This document shows, in pieces, positions 44,003-52,066 of a stretch of DNA of 54,154 nucleotides. Where the stretch lies: NCBI GenBank assembly GCA_012270795.1, contig JAAXHO010000035.1, positions 1 to 54,154 of the forward strand. The letters are read 5' to 3'. Numbering within the stretch: position 1 is the first letter of the stretch; every line of letters begins with the position of its first letter. Under the pieces are notes generated by a model. That model did no database searches and was not told the DNA's origin. It worked only from the letters and a program-made list of their open reading frames with translations. The translations under genes were made by a program, and so were the position numbers. This DNA is from Candidatus Poribacteria bacterium (GTDB lineage: Bacteria > Poribacteria > WGA-4E > WGA-3G).

Positions 44003-44147
44003 GGTATTCTATTGTTGAAATGTCTTCCAACAAAGAGACATCGTGACAATTGAATCCGTTTGATTATGGGTATCTTTTCCGTGTGTTCCGCGAAATCCGC
44101 GCGTTCCGAGATTCCGAACCCAAATCCGCAAACCCGACAATTGAATG
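44003..44147. repeat. dispersed repeat, copy 2 (uninterrupted)
   Basis: This matches 14331-14519 from GGTATTCTATTGTTGAAATG to the second GACAATTGAATG but lacks the 43-bp palindromic insertion seen there, giving an empty-site version. It lies upstream of the LamG gene. Confidence 0.8.
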
Positions 44148-44171
44148 CTTCTGTGCAGACAATATAATTGA

Positions 44172-44200
44172 TTGACACATGAATGCATCTGTGGTAGTAT
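44172..44200 (+). promoter_or_regulatory. sigma70 promoter of the LamG gene
   Basis: TTGACA at 44172-44177, 17 nt, TAGTAT at 44195-44200. The predicted start near 44207 is about 105 nt before the gene's ATG. Confidence 0.6.
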
Positions 44201-44311
44201 TAAGAAGTATATGTTGGGTTGTCCTTACATTACACATTGATGTTATAGTTTGTAAGTTAAAAAAATACTCTAATTAACCATGGTATGATAATCAAATTTC
44301 TGGAGGGAAAA

Positions 44312-45106
44312 ATGAAAAAGGTTTTGAAATGCTTAGGGATATTTAGTATCAGTTTATTTGCTATTATGCTTGCGTTCACAATGTACGTTGATGCAGCCAT
44401 CGATCCTGATACTGCAATGGCAATTTGGCTACTTGACGAAGGTGAAGGTACTGATATCAACGACAGTTCGGGAAATAACAATCATGGTGAACTACAAGGT
44501 GGACAGTGGGTTGATGGTCCTTCCGGTCCTGCCTTAAGTTTAAATGGGCAGAATGATCGGGTCATCATTCCCGATTCTGATAGTTTATATGCCTCAGAGG
44601 GCTGGACAATTACCGCATGGGTCAATGTGAATTCCGCTGAAAGCGGCTTTGGACACATTGTTGGTAAGAGACATCCATCTATTGCAGAAGCAAATTACGC
44701 TTTCAGGGTGAGTGGTAATGGTGCCCATTGGGAAGCTTATTATAGTCGAAGCGGTTGGAAAGGTGGATGGAATCAAGGAACCGTAAAGAAAAATACTTGG
44801 TTATATATGACAGCGACGTATGATGGTGTGGATACCATTAAACTCTATGAAAATGGAACAGAGTTCTCTTCAACCGGTGGCTATGGTGGTCCTGCACCAA
44901 GGGATACAAACGAAGTTAATATCGGTGGTTGGACTAACAACACTTCAGAAACTCTTTACGGTATGCTCTACGATGTCGCAATTTTCAATGTCGCGCTGTC
45001 CGCGGAAGATATAAATACCCTAATGGACAAAGGCTTAGCGGGTGTACTGCCTGTTGAACCTAAGGACAAACTCGCAACCACATGGGGAAGTATCAAATCC
45101 CGATAG
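44312..45106 (+). CDS. secreted LamG-type (concanavalin-like) domain protein
   Basis: The product is 264 residues from ATG 44312, which has GGAGGG upstream. A signal peptide (KKVLKCLGIFSISLFAIMLA...VDAA) is followed by one LamG/laminin-G-like jelly-roll (AIWLLDEGEGTDINDSSGNNNHG, LSLNGQNDRVIIPDSD, WTITAWVNV, VAIFNVALSAEDI). Such domains bind glycans or act as modules of surface proteins. The extreme C-terminus, KLATTWGSIK, may be a lineage-specific tag. A sulfatase gene follows. Confidence 0.85.
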   Translation: MKKVLKCLGIFSISLFAIMLAFTMYVDAAIDPDTAMAIWLLDEGEGTDINDSSGNNNHGELQGGQWVDGPSGPALSLNGQNDRVIIPDSDSLYASEGWTITAWVNVNSAESGFGHIVGKRHPSIAEANYAFRVSGNGAHWEAYYSRSGWKGGWNQGTVKKNTWLYMTATYDGVDTIKLYENGTEFSSTGGYGGPAPRDTNEVNIGGWTNNTSETLYGMLYDVAIFNVALSAEDINTLMDKGLAGVLPVEPKDKLATTWGSIKSR

Positions 45107-45238
45107 CAATGACATCTAATTTAATTGAAATGGTATAGAGTGAATCGCATCGCGCCCAACTTGGCTGCACGACATGCCAATTTGGGCGTTTTGCATTGTT
45201 AGTTGAAATAACAAATCATATCAAACATGGAGATAAAT

Positions 45239-46518
45239 ATGGCAAAATCACCAAACATTTTACTCATCCTTGCAGACGATCACGGATATGGCGATATATC
45301 AGCTCATGACGGACCCTCAATTCAAACACCTGACATTGATAGGATTGCCACAGAAGGCACCCGTTTAACGCAATTTTATGCAAACTCCTCTGTATGTTCT
45401 CCAAGTCGTGCATCGCTTATGACCGGACGCTATCCTGATAGAGTCGGTGTTCCCGGTGTGATACGCACGCATGCCCAAAACAACTGGGGTTATTTTCAAC
45501 AGGACGCGATGACACTGCCTTCAATGTTGAAACAGAAAGACTATCGCACGGCACTTATCGGGAAGTGGCATTTGGGACTTGAAGATGAAAATCATCCGTG
45601 CAAACGCGGGTTTGACCATTTTCACGGTTTCCTCGGCGATATGATGGACGACTATTATACGCATCTTCGACATGGCAATAACTACATGCGGCGCGGTTTT
45701 GAAACCATTGATCCAAGGGGGCACGCCACAGACCTTTTCTCGGATTGGAGCATGGACTTTATTCGCACGCATGCACATACATCCCATCCATTTTTCCTCT
45801 ATCTCGCTTACAACGCACCGCATACACCGATCCAACCTCCTGACGACTGGATCGAACGGGTGCGAAAACGTGAACCGGATATTTCAGATCAACGCGCACG
45901 TTACATCGCTCTCGTTGAACACATGGATGCAGGTATCGGACGCGTGCTGGACTCACTTGAGGAAACAGGTCAACTCTCCAACACGCTGGTGATTTACACG
46001 TCAGACAATGGTGGTGCAATGCAAGTTGGGGCAAACAACGGTCCGCTCCGTGGACAAAAAGGACAGATGTACGAAGGTGGAATCCGAGTCCCTACATGTG
46101 CAATGTGGAAAGACCACATACCAGAGGGACACGTTACAGATCAGGTGGCAATGCTTATGGATCTTTTGCCGACAGTGTGTGAAGTCGCTGATGTTCCTGT
46201 CAAACACGAAATTGAAGGGCGTTCTATTTGGCAAACACTTCAAGGGAAAAACAGAACTTCTCTGATCGTCTGCTCTATTGGGTACGCAGAGAGGGGGGAA
46301 ATCGCTTTCACGCTCAGTGTCAACACGCAATACGACAGGGTGACATCAAGTTGCTACACAATAGTCCTTTTGAACCACTGGAACTATACGACCTATCAAG
46401 TGATCCGATGGAAGCAACTGATACCTCAAACACAAACAACAAACTTTATAGGGAAATGGGACGTTTGTTTCAGGAAGAAAAACAGAAAGCAGGAAGTGTT
46501 CCGTGGCAGAAAGGTTAA
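45239..46518 (+). pseudogene. arylsulfatase-type sulfatase with a late frameshift
   Basis: The N-terminal three-quarters is a classical sulfatase: metal site LLILADDHGYGD, formylglycine motif CSPSRAS (C53), GKWHLG and TSDNGGAM. The frame breaks near 46247-46252 in GGGAAAAACAG; read with one more A it continues NFSDRLLYWVRREGG...LELYDLSSDPMEATD...QEEKQKAG to the stop at 46518, a normal sulfatase C-terminus. Unshifted, translation runs to 46537 with an unrelated tail. There is no signal peptide, so it would act in the cytoplasm. Maturation needs a formylglycine-generating enzyme; the FGE-like proteins downstream lack its cysteines. Confidence 0.85.
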
Positions 46519-46617
46519 TTCTAAAATCTACACATAGTCTCGATTTTTGCTATCCTTTTGTGTATAAAAGGTCTCAAAAATTAAGTGAGTATCTATATAA
46601 TAAGATTTGAACTTTTT

Positions 46618-46748
46618 CATAGGCATTCCATTGTCGCAAAGGATCATCGTTGGAGGGGTTTCTAACCCCGATTTGAGATACACAGCAGCAGAAATCGGGG
46701 TTAGAAACCCCTCCAACGATGATCCTTTGCGACAATGGAATGCCTATG
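46618..46748. repeat. 57-bp perfect inverted repeat
   Basis: Arms 46618-46674 and 46692-46748 are exact reverse complements around a 17-nt loop. The inner part of each arm (TTGGAGGGGTTTCTAACCCC) recurs at 49256-49324. It lies between the broken sulfatase and the promoter of the chaperone operon. The remainder of the gap to 46852 holds that promoter. Confidence 0.95.
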
Positions 46749-46766
46749 GAAATTTTTAAGCTGCCA

Positions 46767-46795
46767 TTGACAGAGTACCTTATTCGTTGTATAAT
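46767..46795 (+). promoter_or_regulatory. perfect consensus sigma70 promoter of the grpE-like/dnaK-like operon
   Basis: TTGACA at 46767-46772, a 17-nt spacer and TATAAT at 46790-46795 match the consensus exactly. The predicted start near 46802 gives a leader of about 50 nt. No CIRCE-type inverted repeat (TTAGCACTC-N9-GAGTGCTAA) is visible, so control differs from standard heat-shock operons. Confidence 0.85.
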
Positions 46796-46852
46796 CAAAA
46801 GAGATTTGGAACTACCCCTCTAAGAAAAACTCGTTGTAAGGAGGGTTCTATT

Positions 46853-47584
46853 TTGGAAAAGCAATTGAATGAAGATGATATAAAACTAAGTGCCGATATG
46901 GACACAGATGCAGATTTAGTAAAAAAGAGTGATAATGTTGAAATGGATTCGGATACTGCAACAGACACCTCTGCACAACTGGATGATCTGGAAATGTTAC
47001 AACAAGAAGACCTGGCACAGGTAAATCAAACCTTATCTTCACTACAAGATCTGTTTGAAAAGCAGATTGCACGAAATCAGAATCAGACAGAGATGTTTGA
47101 CAAAATATATGCTGAAATGAAAGAATATAAGGAGAGTTTTCTACTTGAAGTACTTCACAAACCGATTATCCACAACCTAATCCAACTATATGATAGTTAC
47201 GGGATGCTTGAAACACAACTTGACGATATATTGAACGGAAGTGAAGAAACGCTGCCAGATGAACTCAACCAATTTCGGAAGAATTTGGAGAACTTTCGGT
47301 TTAAACTTGAAGAGGTACTATACCGCATGGATGTAACTCCCTATAAGGATTCTCTGGACACACTTGATCGGCATTTGCACAAGACGCGCAAGGTAATACC
47401 GTCAGAGGACCCACAACAGGATCAGAAAATCGCAGAAGTTCACAAAATTGGGTTTCATTGGCGAGAGAAAGTGTTCCGTCCAGAAGAGGTGACAATATTT
47501 CGGTATATTCCCGATACCCAAAAATCCGAAAACCCAATAAATGTATCTCCTTCCAATGAGAAAGGAGGCGGAATAGATGGGTAA
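46853..47584 (+). CDS. GrpE-like nucleotide exchange factor
   Basis: The product is 243 residues from TTG 46853, which sits 8 nt after GGAGG; a TTG at 46787 is in frame but inside the promoter. An acidic N-terminus is followed by a long coiled-coil (LEMLQQEDLAQVNQTLSSLQ...MFDKIYAEMKEYKE) and a GrpE-like head (LYRMDVTPY, FHWREKVFRPEEVTIFRY). In GrpE the dimeric helix and head open the Hsp70 nucleotide cleft. It overlaps the Hsp70 gene by 8 bp. It is diverged from housekeeping GrpE and is probably specific to its neighbour. Confidence 0.72.
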   Translation: MEKQLNEDDIKLSADMDTDADLVKKSDNVEMDSDTATDTSAQLDDLEMLQQEDLAQVNQTLSSLQDLFEKQIARNQNQTEMFDKIYAEMKEYKESFLLEVLHKPIIHNLIQLYDSYGMLETQLDDILNGSEETLPDELNQFRKNLENFRFKLEEVLYRMDVTPYKDSLDTLDRHLHKTRKVIPSEDPQQDQKIAEVHKIGFHWREKVFRPEEVTIFRYIPDTQKSENPINVSPSNEKGGGIDG

Positions 47585-49172
47585 AGTCGTTGGGATTGAT
47601 CTCGGAACAACATTCTCTGCAATAGCACACATCAATGAACATGGACAGGCAGAGATCATTCCAAACTTAGAAAGTGAACGTATTACACCGTCGGTTATCA
47701 TGTTTGAGGACACTCTCGTAACCGTCGGCAAAATCGCCAAGCAAAATGCCAGGGCCGTTCCCGAACAGATTGTGGAGTTTGTCAAACGGGAGATGGGTAA
47801 GTCAAAGTCAGAATACTTTCGCACGTTTGACGCAAAGAACTACTCCCCCGAAGAACTCTCCGCAATCATTTTGACAAAACTCAAGCAGGATGCCGCAACA
47901 TATCTGGGTGAAGAAATCACAGATGCTGTTATCACTGTTCCCGCCTATTTTCATGATGCGGAGCGCGAAGCAACTCGAAACGCTGGGAAAATTGCGGGGT
48001 TGAATGTCCTGCAAGTCCTCAACGAACCCACTGCCGCTGCACTTGCTTACGGTATGGACCAATTGGGTACCAACCAAAATGTGTTCGTGTTTGACCTTGG
48101 TGGTGGGACGTTTGATGTGACGATCATGAAGGTGTCAGATACTGAAATCCAGATGCTCGCTACAAACGGTGACCACAGACTCGGCGGTAAGGATTGGGAT
48201 GATAAGATCATCACGCATGTTGCGGAGATGTTTGAGATTGAACACGGTGAGAACCCGTTAGAAGACCTTCACACGTATCAAGACCTACAACTGGATGCGA
48301 TCACCGCAAAAGAATCTTTGTCATTAAGGCAGCGCGCCCTCATCGTTTGCGGATACAACGGTAAAACAACACGGGTGGAATTGACCAGAGAAAAGTTTGA
48401 ACAACTCACCGCAGACCTACTTGAAAGATGCCGTGTTTTGTGCAATGTTGTCCTTACGGAAGCAGACATGACATGGGAAAATATAGACAAAATCCTGTTG
48501 GTAGGGGGGTCAACTCGGATGCCGATGGTGCGGGAGATGATAGCCGCAAGCAGCGGTAAAGAGATCAATCCTTATGAAGTCAACCCAGATGAAGTCGTGG
48601 CAATCGGTGCTGCTATTCAGGGGACACTCCGCCAGATATCCGAAGGTGACACCGAAACAGCAGATATGCCGGAAGCTGTCATTGAAAGGTTCATCGGGCC
48701 TGACGGCGCACCAAAGGTTACCGTAACTGACGGTGCAACACATAACCTTGGACTTGTCGTCCTAAACGCACAACGCGAGCATATCATCCATGTCATGATA
48801 CCGAAAATGACGGCTGTGCCATGCGAAGTCGGAGATAAGTTTTTGACAGTAGACCATAATCAACCCTCAGCGTTGATTGAAGTCGTTCAGGGACTTGAAC
48901 AGGACCAATTCAAAGAGGAAATTGATCTCTTTGATGAATACAAATTAGGTGAATGCACGCTTGAGTTACCAACAGGTTTACCACGAGGATCTCCAATTGA
49001 AGTTATCTACAAATACAACTTGCACCAAAATCTTGAAGTGACTGCAACATCTCTCTCTGAAGATGACGCTACTGCTGTTTACGACATCTTTTCCATCATT
49101 GACAGACCGACTCTCAATGAAGAAGAGGTTGCACAGGCAAAAACTGACCTACAAGACTTAATCGTTGAATAA
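47577..49172 (+). CDS. Hsp70/DnaK-like chaperone, short form
   Basis: The 531-residue protein has an intact Hsp70 ATPase domain: phosphate loops GIDLGTTFSAIA and FDLGGGTFDVTIM, connect region VPAYFHDAERE and NEPTAAALAYG, and adenosine motif LLVGGSTRMP. After about residue 385 a beta-sandwich substrate domain is present (GATHNLGLVVLNAQ, MTAVPCEVGDKF). The helical lid and C-terminal tail of DnaK (about 638 aa) are mostly missing. It sits between a GrpE-like gene and four J-domain-like/FGE-fold genes, which points to a dedicated, non-housekeeping chaperone. Confidence 0.9.
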   Translation: MGKVVGIDLGTTFSAIAHINEHGQAEIIPNLESERITPSVIMFEDTLVTVGKIAKQNARAVPEQIVEFVKREMGKSKSEYFRTFDAKNYSPEELSAIILTKLKQDAATYLGEEITDAVITVPAYFHDAEREATRNAGKIAGLNVLQVLNEPTAAALAYGMDQLGTNQNVFVFDLGGGTFDVTIMKVSDTEIQMLATNGDHRLGGKDWDDKIITHVAEMFEIEHGENPLEDLHTYQDLQLDAITAKESLSLRQRALIVCGYNGKTTRVELTREKFEQLTADLLERCRVLCNVVLTEADMTWENIDKILLVGGSTRMPMVREMIAASSGKEINPYEVNPDEVVAIGAAIQGTLRQISEGDTETADMPEAVIERFIGPDGAPKVTVTDGATHNLGLVVLNAQREHIIHVMIPKMTAVPCEVGDKFLTVDHNQPSALIEVVQGLEQDQFKEEIDLFDEYKLGECTLELPTGLPRGSPIEVIYKYNLHQNLEVTATSLSEDDATAVYDIFSIIDRPTLNEEEVAQAKTDLQDLIVE

Positions 49173-49204
49173 GTGTGGTAGTGAAATGAAATAAACTTGT
49201 GTCA

Positions 49205-49383
49205 GCAGTGTTTTTGTTTACCCATAGGTATCAATTTAAGAAATGAAACTCTTGTTGGAGGGGTTTCTAACCCCGATTTTTTGCCGTTCCATTCTGCTAT
49301 CGGGGTTAGAAACCCCTCCAACAAGAGGGAAATGGGGTAGAATAGCCCCTAAATTGACACCTATGGCAGTGTTTTTTGTTTGC
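49205..49383. repeat. composite palindrome flanked by a direct repeat
   Basis: Outer arms CCCATAGGTATCAATTTAAG (49221-49240) and its near-complement at about 49347-49365 enclose an inner pair, TTGTTGGAGGGGTTTCTAACC type, at about 49253-49277 and 49302-49326. The whole is bracketed by a direct repeat, GCAGTGTTTTTGTTT at 49205-49219 and GCAGTGTTTTTTGTTT at about 49366-49381. That pattern resembles a target-site duplication. Confidence 0.75.
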
Positions 49384-49424
49384 CCTACTACCGCCTTCAA
49401 ACTTGATTCAAGGATAATGAACCA

Positions 49425-50732
49425 ATGGCCAGTCGCGATGAATTTATTGCGATAGTTGACGCACTCAAAATTGCTTCACCCACTATAACCGATGAACAAC
49501 GAAAGGGTTTTTTGCGGTTAGGGGTACAGCAGCATGGACTCACTGTTGATGAGGCAACATATATCCTCAATGCAGCAGGACTGACTATCGGTGAACGGAT
49601 TGATTACTTTGAGGTCTTGGGATTCTCTATAGATGAAATTCAAAGATTAGACGAATTGGCAATCGTGAACCGTGTAGAGATTGCTCACAAAAAACTTTAT
49701 GCTGCTTCGTTGCGTGCAGGAGGACGACCGCGTGCAGATGGTAGGTCAGAAGAGCAGTGGCGGACACTCCTAAATCAAGCAAGAGATGTACTTGTAGACG
49801 CAGAAAAGCGATAGGAACATATCGCACTGCTGCAAAACAGTGCCATTCCTTCCATTGAATCGTTATCAGAGATAGATAATACTACTTCTGAACAGACACA
49901 ATCGGTTTTGATGGAGCAGCATGCTCCCTCTATTCCATTAGAAAAAGATGACATGGTTCTCATTCCTGCGGGTGAATTCCAAATGGGAAGTGATGACAGA
50001 GATGCGTTCAACGATGAAAAACCCATACATACGGTCTTTGTAGATGCTTTTTATATGGATAAATATCCAGTAACAAATGCACAATTTAAAAACTTTCTTA
50101 ATGAGAATCCGCAATGGCGTAAGCCGTTGAAATGGTACGAGTCGGGAAAGATTGATATTGCCAAGATCGCCAGAAAATATCACGACGGAGAACACTTGAA
50201 ACATTGGAATAGATACGTTTATCTAAGAAAAGAAGCCGATCATCCGGTAACTTGGGTCAGTTGGTATGCCGCAATGGCATACTCACAGTGGGCGGGCAAA
50301 CGGCTTCCGACCGAAGCAGAATGGGAAAAGGCGGCACGTGGTGGACTGACAGGTGAGAAATATCCATGGGGAAGTACGATTGATGCAAGTTATCTAAATT
50401 TTGACGCAAATATCAGTAAAACAACAGCAGTAGGCAAATACCCACCCAACAATTATGGTCTGTATGATATGATAGGCAATGTGTATGAATGGTGTCTGGA
50501 CAAATGGAATAAGTACTTTTATGTGCAGTCCCCACAGGATAATCCGATTGCAGGTGATAGTATATTATATGTTGTTGAAAACTTTACTGATATAAAATCA
50601 TCACGGGTTATGCGCGGCGGTTCCTGTGTGAGTACGCCTCAGAACGTTAGGGTGGCATATCGTTCGCGCAATACACCAAGATATACATGTTTCAACATTG
50701 GGTTCCGTTGTGTGATGCCAGTTAAACCTTGA
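49425..50732 (+). pseudogene. J-like/FGE-fold protein, copy 1, interrupted by in-frame TAG
   Basis: The frame from 49425 encodes the N-terminal helical and J-like region (DYFEVLGFSIDEIQ...HKKLYAASLRAGG...EEQWRTLLNQARDVLVDAEKR) and stops at TAG 49812-49814. The same frame continues without shift through EHIALLQNSAIPSIE to an FGE/SUMF1-like domain (MVLIPAGEFQMGSDD...RLPTEAEWEKAARGG...NVYEWCLDKW...RVMRGGSC...GFRCVMP), ending at 50732. Copy 3 has CAG where copy 1 has TAG, so a single C-to-T change split the gene. The FGE part could restart at ATG 49908. Confidence 0.85.
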
Positions 50733-50788
50733 CGTTTTACCGACTCACTTCTGCCCAAAATAAACTATTTATCAAAGAGAAATACGTG

Positions 50789-52015
50789 ATGTCTAAACGC
50801 GATGAATATATAATCCTCATTAACGAATTTAAAACAGTTTCACCTACAATTTCTGATGAACAACGAAAAGGGTTGCTCCGTAGAGCTGTGCAACAGTTCG
50901 GCATTACCATTGATGATGCAGCGGATATTCTAAATGCATCCGGATTAGTGATAGGTAAACAAGAGAATTACTTTGAGATTCTGGGACTTTCAACTGAAGA
51001 GGCCCAAAGTTTAGATGAATTGGCTATCACGAAACGCGTAGAAACTGCACATAAAAACTTGTACAGTGCATCATTGCAGGCAGGTGGACGACCGCGTGCA
51101 GATGGCAGGTCAGAAGAGCAGTGGCGGATACTATTGAATCAAGCACGCGATGTGTTAATAGACCCAAAAAAACGGAACGCACACCTTGCAACAGTACAAC
51201 ATACTGAAGAAACATTAGTAGACACTCCCTCAGCCCCTTTACATCTTGACAGCGACATAGAACTTATTCCCGCAGGTGAATTTGAAATGGGTGGTAGTGA
51301 TAACGAAGCATTTAATGACGAACAACCTGTACATACGGTCTTTGTGGATGCATTCTATATGGACAAATATCCTGTAACAAATGAGCAGTTTAAAGCATTC
51401 GTTGATGCAAACCCGCAATGGAACAAACCCCAAGGATTAAGTAAATTTCTACCTGCAAAATACCACGATGGATACCTCCTCCATCATTGGCATGGGAACA
51501 ACTATTTGGAAGGGCAAGCGAACCATCCGGTAGTTCACATTAGCTGGTATGCAGCCATGGCTTATGCAGAATGGGTGGGCAAGCGTCTACCAACAGAAGC
51601 AGAATGGGAAAAAGCAGCACGGGGAGGCTTAGCTGTTAAGAAGTATCCATGGGGAGATCTTATAGATACCACAAAGGCAAACTTCGGCAAAAATATCGGA
51701 TCCACGACACCAATAGGAGAGTATTCACCAAACGAGTTTGGTTTATATGATATGGCGGGGAATGTGTGGGAATGGTGCCTTGATGAATGGGATGGACGCT
51801 TCTATGCATCTTCACCAAGTGAAAACCCAATCGCAGGTGACAGTATTAGCAAGATAGTAAATAACTATAGGGATTCTAAAGCACTACGTTTACTGCGTGG
51901 CGGTTCTTGGTACAATAAGGTGCAGGACATACGAACCGCAAAACGTTCTGCCGCGCTACCGACTTATGCAAATTCTAACATCGGTTTTCGTTGTGTAAAA
52001 CCTATTACGACCTAA
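50789..52015 (+). CDS. J-like/FGE-fold fusion protein, copy 2
   Basis: The product is 408 residues from ATG 50789; an upstream in-frame ATG (50729) overlaps copy 1. Residues 1-50 are helical (DEQRKGLLRRAVQQFG). Residues 50-125 resemble a J-domain (NYFEILGLSTEEAQ, TAHKNLYSASLQAGG, EEQWRILLNQARDVLIDPKKRNAHL), with RADG where HPD is expected. Residues 150-408 form an FGE/SUMF1-like fold (IELIPAGEFEMGGSD, FYMDKYPVTNEQF, RLPTEAEWEKAARGG, NVWEWCLDEWDG, RLLRGGSWYN, GFRCVKP). The Cys pair used by FGE for catalysis is absent. No signal peptide, so it is cytoplasmic. Confidence 0.85.
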   Translation: MSKRDEYIILINEFKTVSPTISDEQRKGLLRRAVQQFGITIDDAADILNASGLVIGKQENYFEILGLSTEEAQSLDELAITKRVETAHKNLYSASLQAGGRPRADGRSEEQWRILLNQARDVLIDPKKRNAHLATVQHTEETLVDTPSAPLHLDSDIELIPAGEFEMGGSDNEAFNDEQPVHTVFVDAFYMDKYPVTNEQFKAFVDANPQWNKPQGLSKFLPAKYHDGYLLHHWHGNNYLEGQANHPVVHISWYAAMAYAEWVGKRLPTEAEWEKAARGGLAVKKYPWGDLIDTTKANFGKNIGSTTPIGEYSPNEFGLYDMAGNVWEWCLDEWDGRFYASSPSENPIAGDSISKIVNNYRDSKALRLLRGGSWYNKVQDIRTAKRSAALPTYANSNIGFRCVKPITT

Positions 52016-52066
52016 TTCTCCGTTTGAGTTGCTAAAATAGCATCAATCTTGACAAAAGGACTGAAC

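Noticed and set aside
46853-49172. Housekeeping grpE-dnaK heat-shock operon
   Set aside because: The Hsp70 is about 100 residues too short, the GrpE is diverged, no CIRCE element is seen and no true dnaJ follows.
49812-49814. TAG recoded as an amino acid in this organism
   Set aside because: rplY and the Mo-hydroxylase large subunit end in TAG at their expected lengths, so TAG is a normal stop.
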